In this document: positions 17,860 through 25,972 of the stretch, piece after piece
How positions within the stretch are numbered: position 1 is the first letter of the stretch
How the letters are laid out: every line of letters begins with the position of its first letter
NCBI RefSeq assembly: GCF_009746565.1
Contig: NZ_WRPN01000004.1
Span: 228,628-292,627, forward strand
Length of the DNA: 64,000 nt
Direction: 5' to 3'
DNA from: Mariniflexile maritimum
GTDB lineage: Bacteria > Bacteroidota > Bacteroidia > Flavobacteriales > Flavobacteriaceae
Translations under genes and position numbers: made by a program
The notes under the pieces: generated by a model
What the model was told of the DNA's origin: nothing
Database searches by the model: none
What the model saw: the letters and a program-made list of their open reading frames with translations, nothing else

Positions 17860-18411
17860 TTATTGTGGCAACGGCTGGTAATAGAGCATGATTGCGCCTG
17901 AACTAAATATTTTTGTCCTTAAAAGTTTAAAAAATGTCCTGCTTTTTATTTTGTCGAACAAATACAAACCTTTTCCTTCAACCAATGGGTGAATACAAAT
18001 TTGAAACTCATCAATCAAATTAAGGTTTATTAGCTGAATTATTAAACTTCTACTGCCAATTAAAATATCGCTGCCCGATTGTTGCTTAAGTTCTAAAACT
18101 TCCTGTTCAATGTTTTTTGTTGCAAGTTTCGCAGAGTCCCATTCGGTGTTTTCCATGGTGTTTGAAAAAACAATTTTTGGTATCTTATCTATTGCCAAAG
18201 CAAAGTTATCCATTGATTTTTGGCCTGAAGGATTTTTAAGCAGCGTTTGCCAAAATTGCATGAGTTGGTAAGTTGTTCGGCCATATAACAGCACTCCAGC
18301 ATTGGTTAAAAGTTCGGTGTAGTGTTGGTGTAAATCTTCATCGGGGATGCCTGCTGTGTGGTCGCAAATCGCGTCGAGCGTCATGTTTATTGCAGCGATT
18401 ACTTTTCCCAT
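17860..18411 (-). CDS. dihydrofolate reductase-like (RibD C-terminal) family protein
   Basis: 183 aa, matching the RibD_C family: MGKVIAAINMTLDAICDHTA, YGRTTYQLMQFW and a late IQLINLNLIDEFQICIHPLV followed by EGKGLYLFDK. These domains bind NADPH and reduce pterin- or flavin-like substrates, but stand-alone members such as this are mostly uncharacterised. It lies 81 bases upstream of the VOC gene in the same direction. Confidence 0.82.
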   Translation of the reverse strand: MGKVIAAINMTLDAICDHTAGIPDEDLHQHYTELLTNAGVLLYGRTTYQLMQFWQTLLKNPSGQKSMDNFALAIDKIPKIVFSNTMENTEWDSAKLATKNIEQEVLELKQQSGSDILIGSRSLIIQLINLNLIDEFQICIHPLVEGKGLYLFDKIKSRTFFKLLRTKIFSSGAIMLYYQPLPQ

Positions 18412-18620
18412 TTTATAAAGTTTGTGTTATTCCTTAAAGTATGTGGACAGTTAGGAAGATGATGACGTATTTTACTTCTAACCACTAAAATAATTAAAAA
18501 AATACGCTATTTAATATTTAAGGCCAAATAAAATTTATCTATGCAACTAGATTGGTCCCAATAATTTCGGAATGATATTTTAAATTTCAAAAAAAACCTG
18601 ATGTTTGTTCCATTTTCATT

Positions 18621-19583
18621 TTATTTCACATCCATCTCCACTACCCAAATACCTCTTAAATCGCCGGTACTATACTCCAGTGCCTGGTCGTGTGGATAAA
18701 GGCTTTTTATTTTGGTCAAGGTTTTAGGCAAAACCTCTGTTTGTGGTTTTCCATGGCACTGCAAACACATGTTGTCGGTTGTTATGGGGTAATACCCTAT
18801 TTGTTTGTTGCCCAGGGTTGTTAATTGGGGTTTCGGGTTCTCATTTCGTGCAATGGCCAATTTTGCAGTTTCTATGTACGCCAGTTCTTCTGCGTTTGCT
18901 TTGTTATTGGGGTTTCTGTTTTTATCGGATACTCTTTTTATCTTTGCATTTAATGCTACCGACATGCTATCGGTTAAAGGAATGGCGCGGGTAGCACAAA
19001 ATGACAGCGCATGTTCGGTGCCTTTTGAGTTTATGGCCCCAAGCAGGTTTTTGCCTAAAACACCCTTGGTTTTTAGGGCCAATTGCTGACCTGCCTCTAT
19101 GGGCGATAAGGCTGTGGCTGCACTAAAACGTTTTCTTTCGGCTTCATAATGGTTGGCATACCATGTTGGTTTTTCCAATTCGGAATGGTAGATATACAAT
19201 GCTATTTTAGAAATTTGCGCTTCAGTAAGGTTCATTTTTGGCATGATGTTATACAACTTTACCGCATCGGGAATTTTAGATTTTTCTTCAGTTGGGTTGT
19301 TTAAAAATGAAAATAAATCGGCCGTGAAACGTTCCTGCGTTGTTTTACTCGTTATGTAATGCGTTTTAATAGCCTGCATGGGCGGTGCTACCTTGTTTTC
19401 CAATAAAGGGTTTGGGCTATGGCATGTAAAACAGTTGTTTTCCATTAATTGAAACCCTTCGGCGAAGTCTTGTTCTGTGTGTTTCGGTGTTGCTTTCACT
19501 GTCGATGGGTTATCTTTTTGTGGGTTTTTACAAGCCACAAACAATAAAATAAAAAAGAAAAAGAATAGGGGGTTATTTTTCAT
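18621..19583 (-). CDS. DUF3365 dihaem c-type cytochrome lipoprotein
   Basis: 320 aa from ATG 19583 (an upstream in-frame start would bury the signal). The lipoprotein signal ends FVACKN with lipid Cys18. Two haem-attachment motifs are visible: CFTCH at 51-55 in a cytochrome c-like domain, and CLQCH at 273-277 in the C-terminal DUF3365 (Tll0287-like) domain. It is likely periplasmic and involved in electron transfer or redox/gas sensing. It stands alone, 143 bases after the T9SS gene stop region on the same strand. Confidence 0.85.
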   Translation of the reverse strand: MKNNPLFFFFFILLFVACKNPQKDNPSTVKATPKHTEQDFAEGFQLMENNCFTCHSPNPLLENKVAPPMQAIKTHYITSKTTQERFTADLFSFLNNPTEEKSKIPDAVKLYNIMPKMNLTEAQISKIALYIYHSELEKPTWYANHYEAERKRFSAATALSPIEAGQQLALKTKGVLGKNLLGAINSKGTEHALSFCATRAIPLTDSMSVALNAKIKRVSDKNRNPNNKANAEELAYIETAKLAIARNENPKPQLTTLGNKQIGYYPITTDNMCLQCHGKPQTEVLPKTLTKIKSLYPHDQALEYSTGDLRGIWVVEMDVK

Positions 19584-19806
19584 GATGATGATTTTAATTA
19601 GGGTCAAAGTATCAGTATAGACCTCATAAAAAGCCGTGTAAAGGTTTTTTGGCCGTTTAAACATTAAATTTAATAAATATAAATTGAAATTACCCAGTAG
19701 AAATCGTACAAAAACTCACAACATTATAAACGGTTTCGCATCAATCCATATAAAAGTTGATGGTTTTAACCCATCAAACATTATATTATGAAACAGTTTT
19801 CATCAC

Positions 19807-22800
19807 TTAATATTTAACGAACTTGATGCTTTTTACGTTTTTAATGGCTTTTGAATCGATTTTTAAGATGTAAACCCCATTTGCTATATTGGATAAATTG
19901 ACACTAGTAGTTTTTGGCGCATTTACGGTTAATACCAACTGCCCCATTGTATTGTAAATATGAAACGCATCCATAGTGTTTACAGGTTGGGTAGCGAGCA
20001 CTTTTAAGGTTTTTGTGCTAGGGTTATATCTGGCCCCTAAGTTATGAAGGTTTGATTGCGTAGTGGCAAGTGTGCCCTGTTCCTTAAATACAATAGAGAA
20101 TTGATTACCGTTGGCTTGTTTGTTTAAAACCAATTGCGCATCACCGTTTCTTAAATTATAGTACGTGTTTGTGTCGTTATCGTGCAGATAAATGGGCAAA
20201 TCGTCTGGAACGTTTTCCATGTTGCTAATGGCAAATTGATAAATACCTGCTTCGTCTATTGTAATGCCTAAGGGCAATTGGTCGTTGGTATTTATTTCCG
20301 GTAATGCTTGAATAACCAAAGGTTCTTCATCCATTAACCAAAATATGTCGTTTTTAAAGCTGTCGTATAATTTGGCATCATAGCCTTTATCATAGCCGTA
20401 GGTTGTGTTGGTATCGTAACCCAATCCTAAAAATTTAGTGTAGCCTTTTGGTTGGGTAAAGGAAAACCATATTTTGGGTCGGTTATCTTCATTTTCGGCA
20501 TTCTTACCTTTGGAAGCGGTTTTGTAATAAACCGTTTGATTTAAGGATTCTCTAGCAAAAGCACGTTGCGAATTATCAAACGTTAAGGTGCCGGGGTTTG
20601 TAATGGTAGTGAAAAATCCTTGACCAACAGGCACGTATTGCGTAGGGATGGGACGCGATGTTGTACCATTACCACTTGTTAAATTAGAAGCATCGGCAAT
20701 GGCGGGCATGGGCATCATTAAGTTGTAAATGGCATAACCGCCTTCATAAGCTGCTAAATAGTGGCTATTGTTGCTTGAGAAAGATTCCCAGAAATATAAC
20801 GAACCGTCGATAACCGATAAATTATCGGTAATAAACTTGTTCGCATTTAATGCAGATGGATACGGATTTCCTACTAAAAACTCGGTGTTAGCGGCAACTG
20901 GAAACGTATAAGTACCATCATTGGGCCGGCCCCTAAAAATAAATTCTTGATCGGGCGTAGCTGCCCCCGAACCTTTTAGGGTATAGCCTACCCCTGGGGC
21001 AATATTGCTTGTTGGGGTTAAAGCGGCCCAAGCGTTGTAGTTGTTTTGTGCACCTTTAAAACCATAGAGCCATCGGGTACTTAGGGTAATGGTAGTTGGG
21101 GAAACGCTTCCGTTTAGCGCGCTGGTAAAGTTTACGGTTTTAGTGGCGTTCTCCAGATAGCCAATTTGCCAATTGCCACTTCTATTTACAGGAGCACTCC
21201 AATAATTATAATTATAGACGTTGGCAGTGCCCTGTTGCCTAATCTTTAAACTTCCGGCACCGGAGTTCAGTGATGTGCCGGTATGATTTTGGATGAGTTG
21301 CGCTTCGCCCAATAAATCAATTTCCCCATTGTTAAGGATGCCGTTTTCGGTTTGCAATAAAATGCCATTAGCAACATTTAGGGTCGCACCTGGTTCTACT
21401 TCAATATCCCGAACGTGGGCATTACTGGTTAGCGTTGTGGTAGTGCCTGCTTTAACCGTAAATTTTAAGCATGAATTGCTGTTGTTTGGTGCACTTCCTA
21501 ACCCTGCACCGTTGAAAAAACCAGTACCGTTCCATACAATTTGGTCGGCATATCTTAAAGTAAAATAATTGTTATTGCCAAATATTACCCCTGTTGCCGT
21601 AGCTGTGTTGCCGACTATGGTTAAATCATAAACCCTTAAAGGCGATGCCATATTCGCTGTATCATCAATAACCAGTTGTAATGGCGCACAAGTTTGTTTA
21701 CCTGTTAAATTTACAGTGCTAATATCAAATGATACATCAACAGAGCCTAAGTTTCCTTTGTGGTTAACCTGCCATTTGGAATTTAACTGTTCGGTATAAT
21801 TTATTGTATTGGTAGAAAAATTATAAACAGGGTCCTTGGTTTCTTCGCCCCAAAATAAAAATTCATTGTTTGACAGGGCTGAAGGATTGTTTATACGAAC
21901 AATGCCTGTACCTTGTGAATCGGTGTGGTTTGAACCGTCGGAAGCTTGCCCAATACCTGCTACATCGTGGTCGAAGTTGCCTTTTCCAGAATTATCTTGT
22001 TTATAGATGTCATCTGAAGTGAGTGGTGTGTCATATTTGGCGGACAAATAATTGTTGATTATGATTTGTTGTGCGGTATTTATTGTATTATCAAACATAA
22101 TAACCTCACTTATCTTTCCTTGGAAATAATAATCGGGTGTTATTTCATTTCTTCCTGCACCAACTCGAAATGGTCTTGAAGAATTAGCAGTTAAACTGTG
22201 CGTATTTGTTAAGGGTGGATTATCATTTATGAATAATTTTTTTCCGTTGGTACTATTTTGATAAAATATACTCTGAATACCCCAAGAACCAGCTGTAGAA
22301 GTTGATGATCCCGTAATTTGCCACGAACCACTATTTATTCCATTCCAAAATTCCCAATAATTTGTATTTGGAACAGCATATAAAATAAAACCATGTGTTG
22401 GCGTACCCGCTGGATCATCACGATTTGAAATAACAGCTTTATAATTACTCGATGAAGTTACATTGCTAACCGTGAAAATACTGAACATAAGTGGGTTTAA
22501 TGATGCTTCATACGATTTTTCAAAGTATTGATTCGCTCCATTAAAGCTGTAAGAATCATACCCGTTGGTGTCACCTAAATTCAAAGTTGCACCATTTCCG
22601 CCACTAAAGTCAAACCCTCTTCCTGAACTATCTTTCCATAAACTTCCCGTATTCCCTGCAACTTCCGGTTTTAACCAAAGCACTAAGTTAGTTGAAGGGC
22701 CAACAGTTCCAACACCTCCAGGGCCTAAATAACCACCAACAGGAATTGGGGTATAGCATAAGTTTATTGTAATACTATTAATAGTTCCACCATTCCAAAA

Positions 22801-23253
22801 GGAATCATCTGTAACACTTAAAGTCCAATTGCCATTAGAATTTTCTCCATTAAACCCAGCTAATGTTCCTTCGGGGCGATAGGTGCCCGACAGCGTTGTG
22901 TTGCCGGTTGGCAATGTATTGGTTGAGGCATCATCAAAAGTAACATTGTTGTAATGATTACCACTGCCACCATTATCGGTTGATAATTCAATGCTGGTGC
23001 CCGCTGGTGATATTAAATAAATATCTAAATCACTATTCTGTGTATGTGATATATTCACCGTAACATTCACATCTGTTATTACATAAGAATCAGATACGCT
23101 AATAACAGAGTTATAAACATTCCCTCCCCAAGTAGATATGCTTGTTCCGGGGGTTACCGTATAGTTGGTGCAAACATCCTGAGCGTAAAATTTTTCAGGA
23201 TTTAAAAAATATATTGAAATAAAAATTAGTGAAAATAGTTTGAATGGCTTCAT
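19807..23253 (-). CDS. large T9SS-secreted protein with P-domain and LamG-like domain
   Basis: 1148 aa. The signal peptide runs to about residue 25 (ending YAQ). A proprotein-convertase P-domain follows at about 45-165 (ITDVNVTVNISHTQNSDLDI, NGNWTLSVTDD). A concanavalin/LamG-like domain spans about 185-405 (LVLWLKPEVAGN, SYSFNGANQYF). Then comes a long beta-rich region and a type A T9SS sorting domain from about 1080 (LKVLATQPVNTMDAFHIYNT, ending VKSIKFVKY). P-domains normally follow a peptidase, but no protease domain is visible. It is probably a cell-surface adhesin or glycan-binding protein, exported by type IX secretion and anchored. Confidence 0.88.
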   Translation of the reverse strand: MKPFKLFSLIFISIYFLNPEKFYAQDVCTNYTVTPGTSISTWGGNVYNSVISVSDSYVITDVNVTVNISHTQNSDLDIYLISPAGTSIELSTDNGGSGNHYNNVTFDDASTNTLPTGNTTLSGTYRPEGTLAGFNGENSNGNWTLSVTDDSFWNGGTINSITINLCYTPIPVGGYLGPGGVGTVGPSTNLVLWLKPEVAGNTGSLWKDSSGRGFDFSGGNGATLNLGDTNGYDSYSFNGANQYFEKSYEASLNPLMFSIFTVSNVTSSSNYKAVISNRDDPAGTPTHGFILYAVPNTNYWEFWNGINSGSWQITGSSTSTAGSWGIQSIFYQNSTNGKKLFINDNPPLTNTHSLTANSSRPFRVGAGRNEITPDYYFQGKISEVIMFDNTINTAQQIIINNYLSAKYDTPLTSDDIYKQDNSGKGNFDHDVAGIGQASDGSNHTDSQGTGIVRINNPSALSNNEFLFWGEETKDPVYNFSTNTINYTEQLNSKWQVNHKGNLGSVDVSFDISTVNLTGKQTCAPLQLVIDDTANMASPLRVYDLTIVGNTATATGVIFGNNNYFTLRYADQIVWNGTGFFNGAGLGSAPNNSNSCLKFTVKAGTTTTLTSNAHVRDIEVEPGATLNVANGILLQTENGILNNGEIDLLGEAQLIQNHTGTSLNSGAGSLKIRQQGTANVYNYNYWSAPVNRSGNWQIGYLENATKTVNFTSALNGSVSPTTITLSTRWLYGFKGAQNNYNAWAALTPTSNIAPGVGYTLKGSGAATPDQEFIFRGRPNDGTYTFPVAANTEFLVGNPYPSALNANKFITDNLSVIDGSLYFWESFSSNNSHYLAAYEGGYAIYNLMMPMPAIADASNLTSGNGTTSRPIPTQYVPVGQGFFTTITNPGTLTFDNSQRAFARESLNQTVYYKTASKGKNAENEDNRPKIWFSFTQPKGYTKFLGLGYDTNTTYGYDKGYDAKLYDSFKNDIFWLMDEEPLVIQALPEINTNDQLPLGITIDEAGIYQFAISNMENVPDDLPIYLHDNDTNTYYNLRNGDAQLVLNKQANGNQFSIVFKEQGTLATTQSNLHNLGARYNPSTKTLKVLATQPVNTMDAFHIYNTMGQLVLTVNAPKTTSVNLSNIANGVYILKIDSKAIKNVKSIKFVKY

Positions 23254-23637
23254 TTTTTTGAGAGACAGAAAGAATTGAATGTATTAATCGTTTATTATAA
23301 CAACTTGTTAAGCAATAAATCGCGCAATTTACGATATGGCTTGATGGCACTTAAATACAATTATTCTATAAAATGGGTATTAGGTTGGTTCATAGCAATT
23401 TACTTCTTTAATGTGAGAGCACTAGTTTTCAAAAAGTAAAAATAGAAAAAAAATAGTTTTTAGAAAACTATTTTAAGGATTATACCCATTTCATTCATAG
23501 GGATTTACGTTTTTAAACGTTAATTTTAATAAAAAAAGCATCCGTTTTACCTATTTTTTATTAAATTTATAAAATGAATTAAACCAACAAAGCCTATAAA
23601 AAAATCTACTTTTATCAACCTAAACCTAAATAAAATC
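23254..23637. other. intergenic region upstream of two divergent genes
   Basis: No gene is visible. It holds an AT-rich hairpin at 23450-23474 (AAAATAGTTTT...AAAACTATTTT) and a pair of inverted 10-mers, AAATGGGTAT near 23372 and ATACCCATTT near 23483, framing about 120 bases. This might be a small mobile-element relic or just regulatory structure for the T9SS gene and the small gene. Confidence 0.4.
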
Positions 23638-23835
23638 ATGGCAAGAGCAATGCTTGAGTACACCAAAACGGTACTTAATAAAGTCAGTTTTGATGCATCG
23701 TTGTTTTGCAAAGAAGTACAAAAGGCAGTACAACGATTATTGCCCCACGAGATAGACGAGCTTAAATTATTTATTCTGTCTCTAGTACGGCAAAACCCAG
23801 AACTAAATCAATGTTTGATTTATTTAAAACCATAA
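23638..23835 (+). CDS. conserved small protein of Flavobacteriaceae, function unknown
   Basis: 65 aa: MARAMLEYTKTVLNKVSFDA, then FCKEVQKAVQRLLPHEIDEL, then LKLFILSLVRQNPELNQCLI. It is helical, without signal or membrane segment. A clean terminator follows within 3 bases, so it is a genuine monocistronic transcript. I recall near-identical short proteins across flavobacteria but no function. Confidence 0.78.
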   Translation: MARAMLEYTKTVLNKVSFDASLFCKEVQKAVQRLLPHEIDELKLFILSLVRQNPELNQCLIYLKP

Positions 23836-23863
23836 AAAAAGCGACCAACAGGTCGCTTTTTTT
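23834..23863 (+). terminator. intrinsic terminator of the small gene
   Basis: Perfect 6-bp GC stem GCGACC-AACA-GGTCGC (23841-23856) followed by seven T and preceded by seven A, so it may work both ways. Confidence 0.88.
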
Positions 23864-23899
23864 ATGTTGTTATGGAACGTGTTCTTAATATATTTGCTT

Positions 23900-23937
23900 C
23901 ATTCCTGAATTACAGATTGCTTCGTGCCTCGTAATGA
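23900..23937. repeat. partial REP-like element
   Basis: CATTCCTGAATTACAGATTG then CTTCGTGCCTCGTAATGA repeats the right arm of the element at 14543-14614. It overlaps the most upstream possible start (23934) of the next gene, which argues for a start further in. Confidence 0.6.
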
Positions 23938-23957
23938 ATGTGACTAATAAAATTAAA

Positions 23958-24572
23958 ATGATTGAAGGACCCCCACCACACCACCATTACATTATATATA
24001 AACCCTATGGGTATCTAAGCCAGTTTGCGAGCAATGCCAACAAGCAGCAATCTAAAAAGTTTTTAGGGAGTTTGTATGCGTTTCCTGAGGGTGTTATGGC
24101 CATTGGGCGATTGGATGAAAAATCGGAGGGGTTGTTGCTTCTAACGACCGATGGCAAAATGAGCAATTTTATAAATAGCCAAAAAGTAGCGAAAGAATAT
24201 TACGCCCAAGTGAACGGAAACATAACCCAAGAAGCCATTGAGCAGTTAAAAGCGGGTGTTGAAATTGGCTTTGAGGGCAAGAAATATACAACCAAACCCT
24301 GTGCTGTCTTTAAATTGGGGGAAGTGCCTAATTTGCCAACAAGGAGTAAAAAAATACGTGATGATAGGCATGGACCCACGTCGTGGATTTCGGTTACTTT
24401 AAACGAGGGCAAGTTTAGGCAGGTGCGCAAAATGACCTCGGCCGTGGGCCATCCTACCTTGCGATTGGTGCGCGTTAGGGTGGGCAATATCCATTTAAAC
24501 ACGATGCAGGTTGGCGAGGTAATTGCCATGGCCAATATTTGCGTTAGGGATTGTAGTGAAAATCCTTTTTAA
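23958..24572 (+). CDS. RluE-type rRNA pseudouridine synthase
   Basis: 204 aa from ATG 23958. An ATG at 23934 lies inside a REP-like element, so I prefer 23958. The start HHHYIIYKPYGYLSQF and the catalytic GRLDEKSEGLLLLTTDG (Asp of GRLD) place it in the RsuA/RluB/E/F family without an S4 domain. The later NEGKFRQVRKMTSAVGHPTL is the conserved C-terminal block. Closest known type is RluE, which modifies U2457 of 23S rRNA in E. coli. Confidence 0.88.
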   Translation: MIEGPPPHHHYIIYKPYGYLSQFASNANKQQSKKFLGSLYAFPEGVMAIGRLDEKSEGLLLLTTDGKMSNFINSQKVAKEYYAQVNGNITQEAIEQLKAGVEIGFEGKKYTTKPCAVFKLGEVPNLPTRSKKIRDDRHGPTSWISVTLNEGKFRQVRKMTSAVGHPTLRLVRVRVGNIHLNTMQVGEVIAMANICVRDCSENPF

Positions 24573-24636
24573 AACCTTGGCAAACTAATTTCTGGTAAGT
24601 TACGGCGATTGGCTAATGGCTTTGACCTGCCTTTGT

Positions 24637-24717
24637 GCCGGGGCGTTTTAAAAAGATTGCAACGGAAAGCCCGACCAGTTCCTGAACTTGTTTCAGGATA
24701 AAGGTAACGCCCTAATA
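24637..24717. repeat. dispersed GC-richer repeat with a nested hairpin
   Basis: Read on the minus strand it runs GGCGTTACC ... GGTCGGGCTTTCCGTTGCAA then TCTTTTTAAAACGCCCC, the same kind of element that begins at 63883. Between the two halves sits a short segment at 24677-24702 with stem TCCTGAA/TTCAGGA, which looks like a second repeat inserted into the first. It fills the gap between two convergent genes. Confidence 0.55.
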
Positions 24718-24718
24718 G

Positions 24719-25357
24719 TTAAACTTCTAGTTTTTTTAGTTCGTTGTAATTGCGGTTTAGGCGTTTTAAGAGCAGGCCGTAAAGTAGTCTGTAAAATAGC
24801 CAGATAATGAGCACAAAGGCGATGCTTACGCCCAAAACGATGGCGCACCCCAGCAGTTTTTGTTTGTCGCTGAAATGTGAGACGGTATTGGAGAGTTCGG
24901 GGTTTTGGTTGATGGCCACCAGTGTGCCCGCAACAATGGATATGCCTGCGATGATTAGATTGTAGAGTACATAATATTTGATTATTTTACGGGTTTTTAA
25001 GATGCTTTCCATGAGCTTTTTGGCATTATCGGTTACCGAAATGGCTTTGTGCGATTTGAAGAGCAGGTAGATGAACAGTAAAACTATGCCGTAGGTTAGG
25101 ATGTTGAGCACGGTAAAAAACGTGTCGTTGGTATATATGGATTCCACACGTTTTCTGTAACTGTCGGAAGTGAAATAGGGGATGATGCTTACCAGGATCC
25201 AAAACACCAATTCGGCAATGCTGATGTAAAACAGCGTTTTTGCAATGGACGACGACTTTTTATGCAGCATGGGGTAAATATCGGTGGCAGCGAGTTTTTT
25301 ATGCTCTGGCTTGTCCTTATTCCAGTCTTTTTTTAGTAGTTCAAGTTCTTCCATCAC
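24719..25357 (-). CDS. four-helix membrane protein paired with ECF sigma factor
   Basis: 212 aa. About 38 cytoplasmic residues (MMEELELLKKDWNKDKPEHK) precede four membrane helices (about 40-62, 80-102, 124-146, 166-192). It starts one base after the stop of the sigma gene, so the two are surely co-translated. No anti-sigma (zinc-finger or FecR) motif is visible, but position and topology suggest a membrane-bound regulator of that sigma factor. Confidence 0.75.
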   Translation of the reverse strand: MMEELELLKKDWNKDKPEHKKLAATDIYPMLHKKSSSIAKTLFYISIAELVFWILVSIIPYFTSDSYRKRVESIYTNDTFFTVLNILTYGIVLLFIYLLFKSHKAISVTDNAKKLMESILKTRKIIKYYVLYNLIIAGISIVAGTLVAINQNPELSNTVSHFSDKQKLLGCAIVLGVSIAFVLIIWLFYRLLYGLLLKRLNRNYNELKKLEV

Positions 25358-25358
25358 C

Positions 25359-25853
25359 TTAAGGATTTAGTATGGTTTTAAGTTTGGTTTTTATTCGGTT
25401 CATTTTCACTCTGGCATTCACTTCGCTTATACCCAAGGTTTCACTAATTTCGCTATAATCTTTATCTTCTAAATACAAAAAAACTAGGGCTTTTTCTATA
25501 TCGTTCAATTGGTGAACGGCTTTGTAAAGCACTTTTAGTTGTTGTTCTTCGGTGTCATCATACGGTTCTGCCGATATTTTAAATGCGACGCCTTCAAAAT
25601 CCTGTGTGGTTATGCTGCGTTTCGATTTTCGGTAAAGTGTGATGGCGGTATTCAACCCAACACGGTACATCCAGGTACTAAATTTGGCATCGCCACGAAA
25701 TTTCGGGTATGCTTTCCAGAGTTGAATGGTTATTTCCTGAAACAAATCGTTGTGCGCATCATAGTTGTTGGTGTACAAACGGCACACCTTATGGATGATG
25801 TTTTGATGGGTTTCCAGCAGTTCAACAAAACTATGTTCAGTTTCTTTATTCAC
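25359..25853 (-). CDS. ECF-family RNA polymerase sigma factor
   Basis: 164 aa. Region 2 is about 12-80 (NNYDAHNDLFQEITIQLWKA, FRGDAKFSTWMYRVGLNTA) and region 4 is about 105-160 (LEDKDYSEISETLGISEVNA then RVKMNRIKTKL). This is the normal two-domain ECF layout. It directs RNA polymerase to a small stress or envelope regulon, presumably controlled by the membrane protein downstream. Confidence 0.9.
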   Translation of the reverse strand: MNKETEHSFVELLETHQNIIHKVCRLYTNNYDAHNDLFQEITIQLWKAYPKFRGDAKFSTWMYRVGLNTAITLYRKSKRSITTQDFEGVAFKISAEPYDDTEEQQLKVLYKAVHQLNDIEKALVFLYLEDKDYSEISETLGISEVNARVKMNRIKTKLKTILNP

Positions 25854-25953
25854 TATGTTGGTTTGGTTACTTGGTAAGTAGCTTTGAGGGGTTAAATGTT
25901 ACAGGTTTGTAAAAATAATATTTTATATAGGGCATTTTAATATATGGGCATTA

Positions 25954-25961
25954 TATCTTTG
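25954..25961 (+). promoter_or_regulatory. -7 box of the NADH dehydrogenase gene
   Basis: TATCTTTG matches TANNTTTG and lies 11 bases before the ATG at 25973, predicting a very short leader. No clear -33 box is seen. Confidence 0.4.
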
Positions 25962-25972
25962 CGAAAAAAACA

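Noticed and set aside
19807..23253. Frameshift or tandem duplication in the large T9SS protein
   Set aside because: The frame is uninterrupted over 1148 codons with domains in a sensible order; no long internal repeat was seen.
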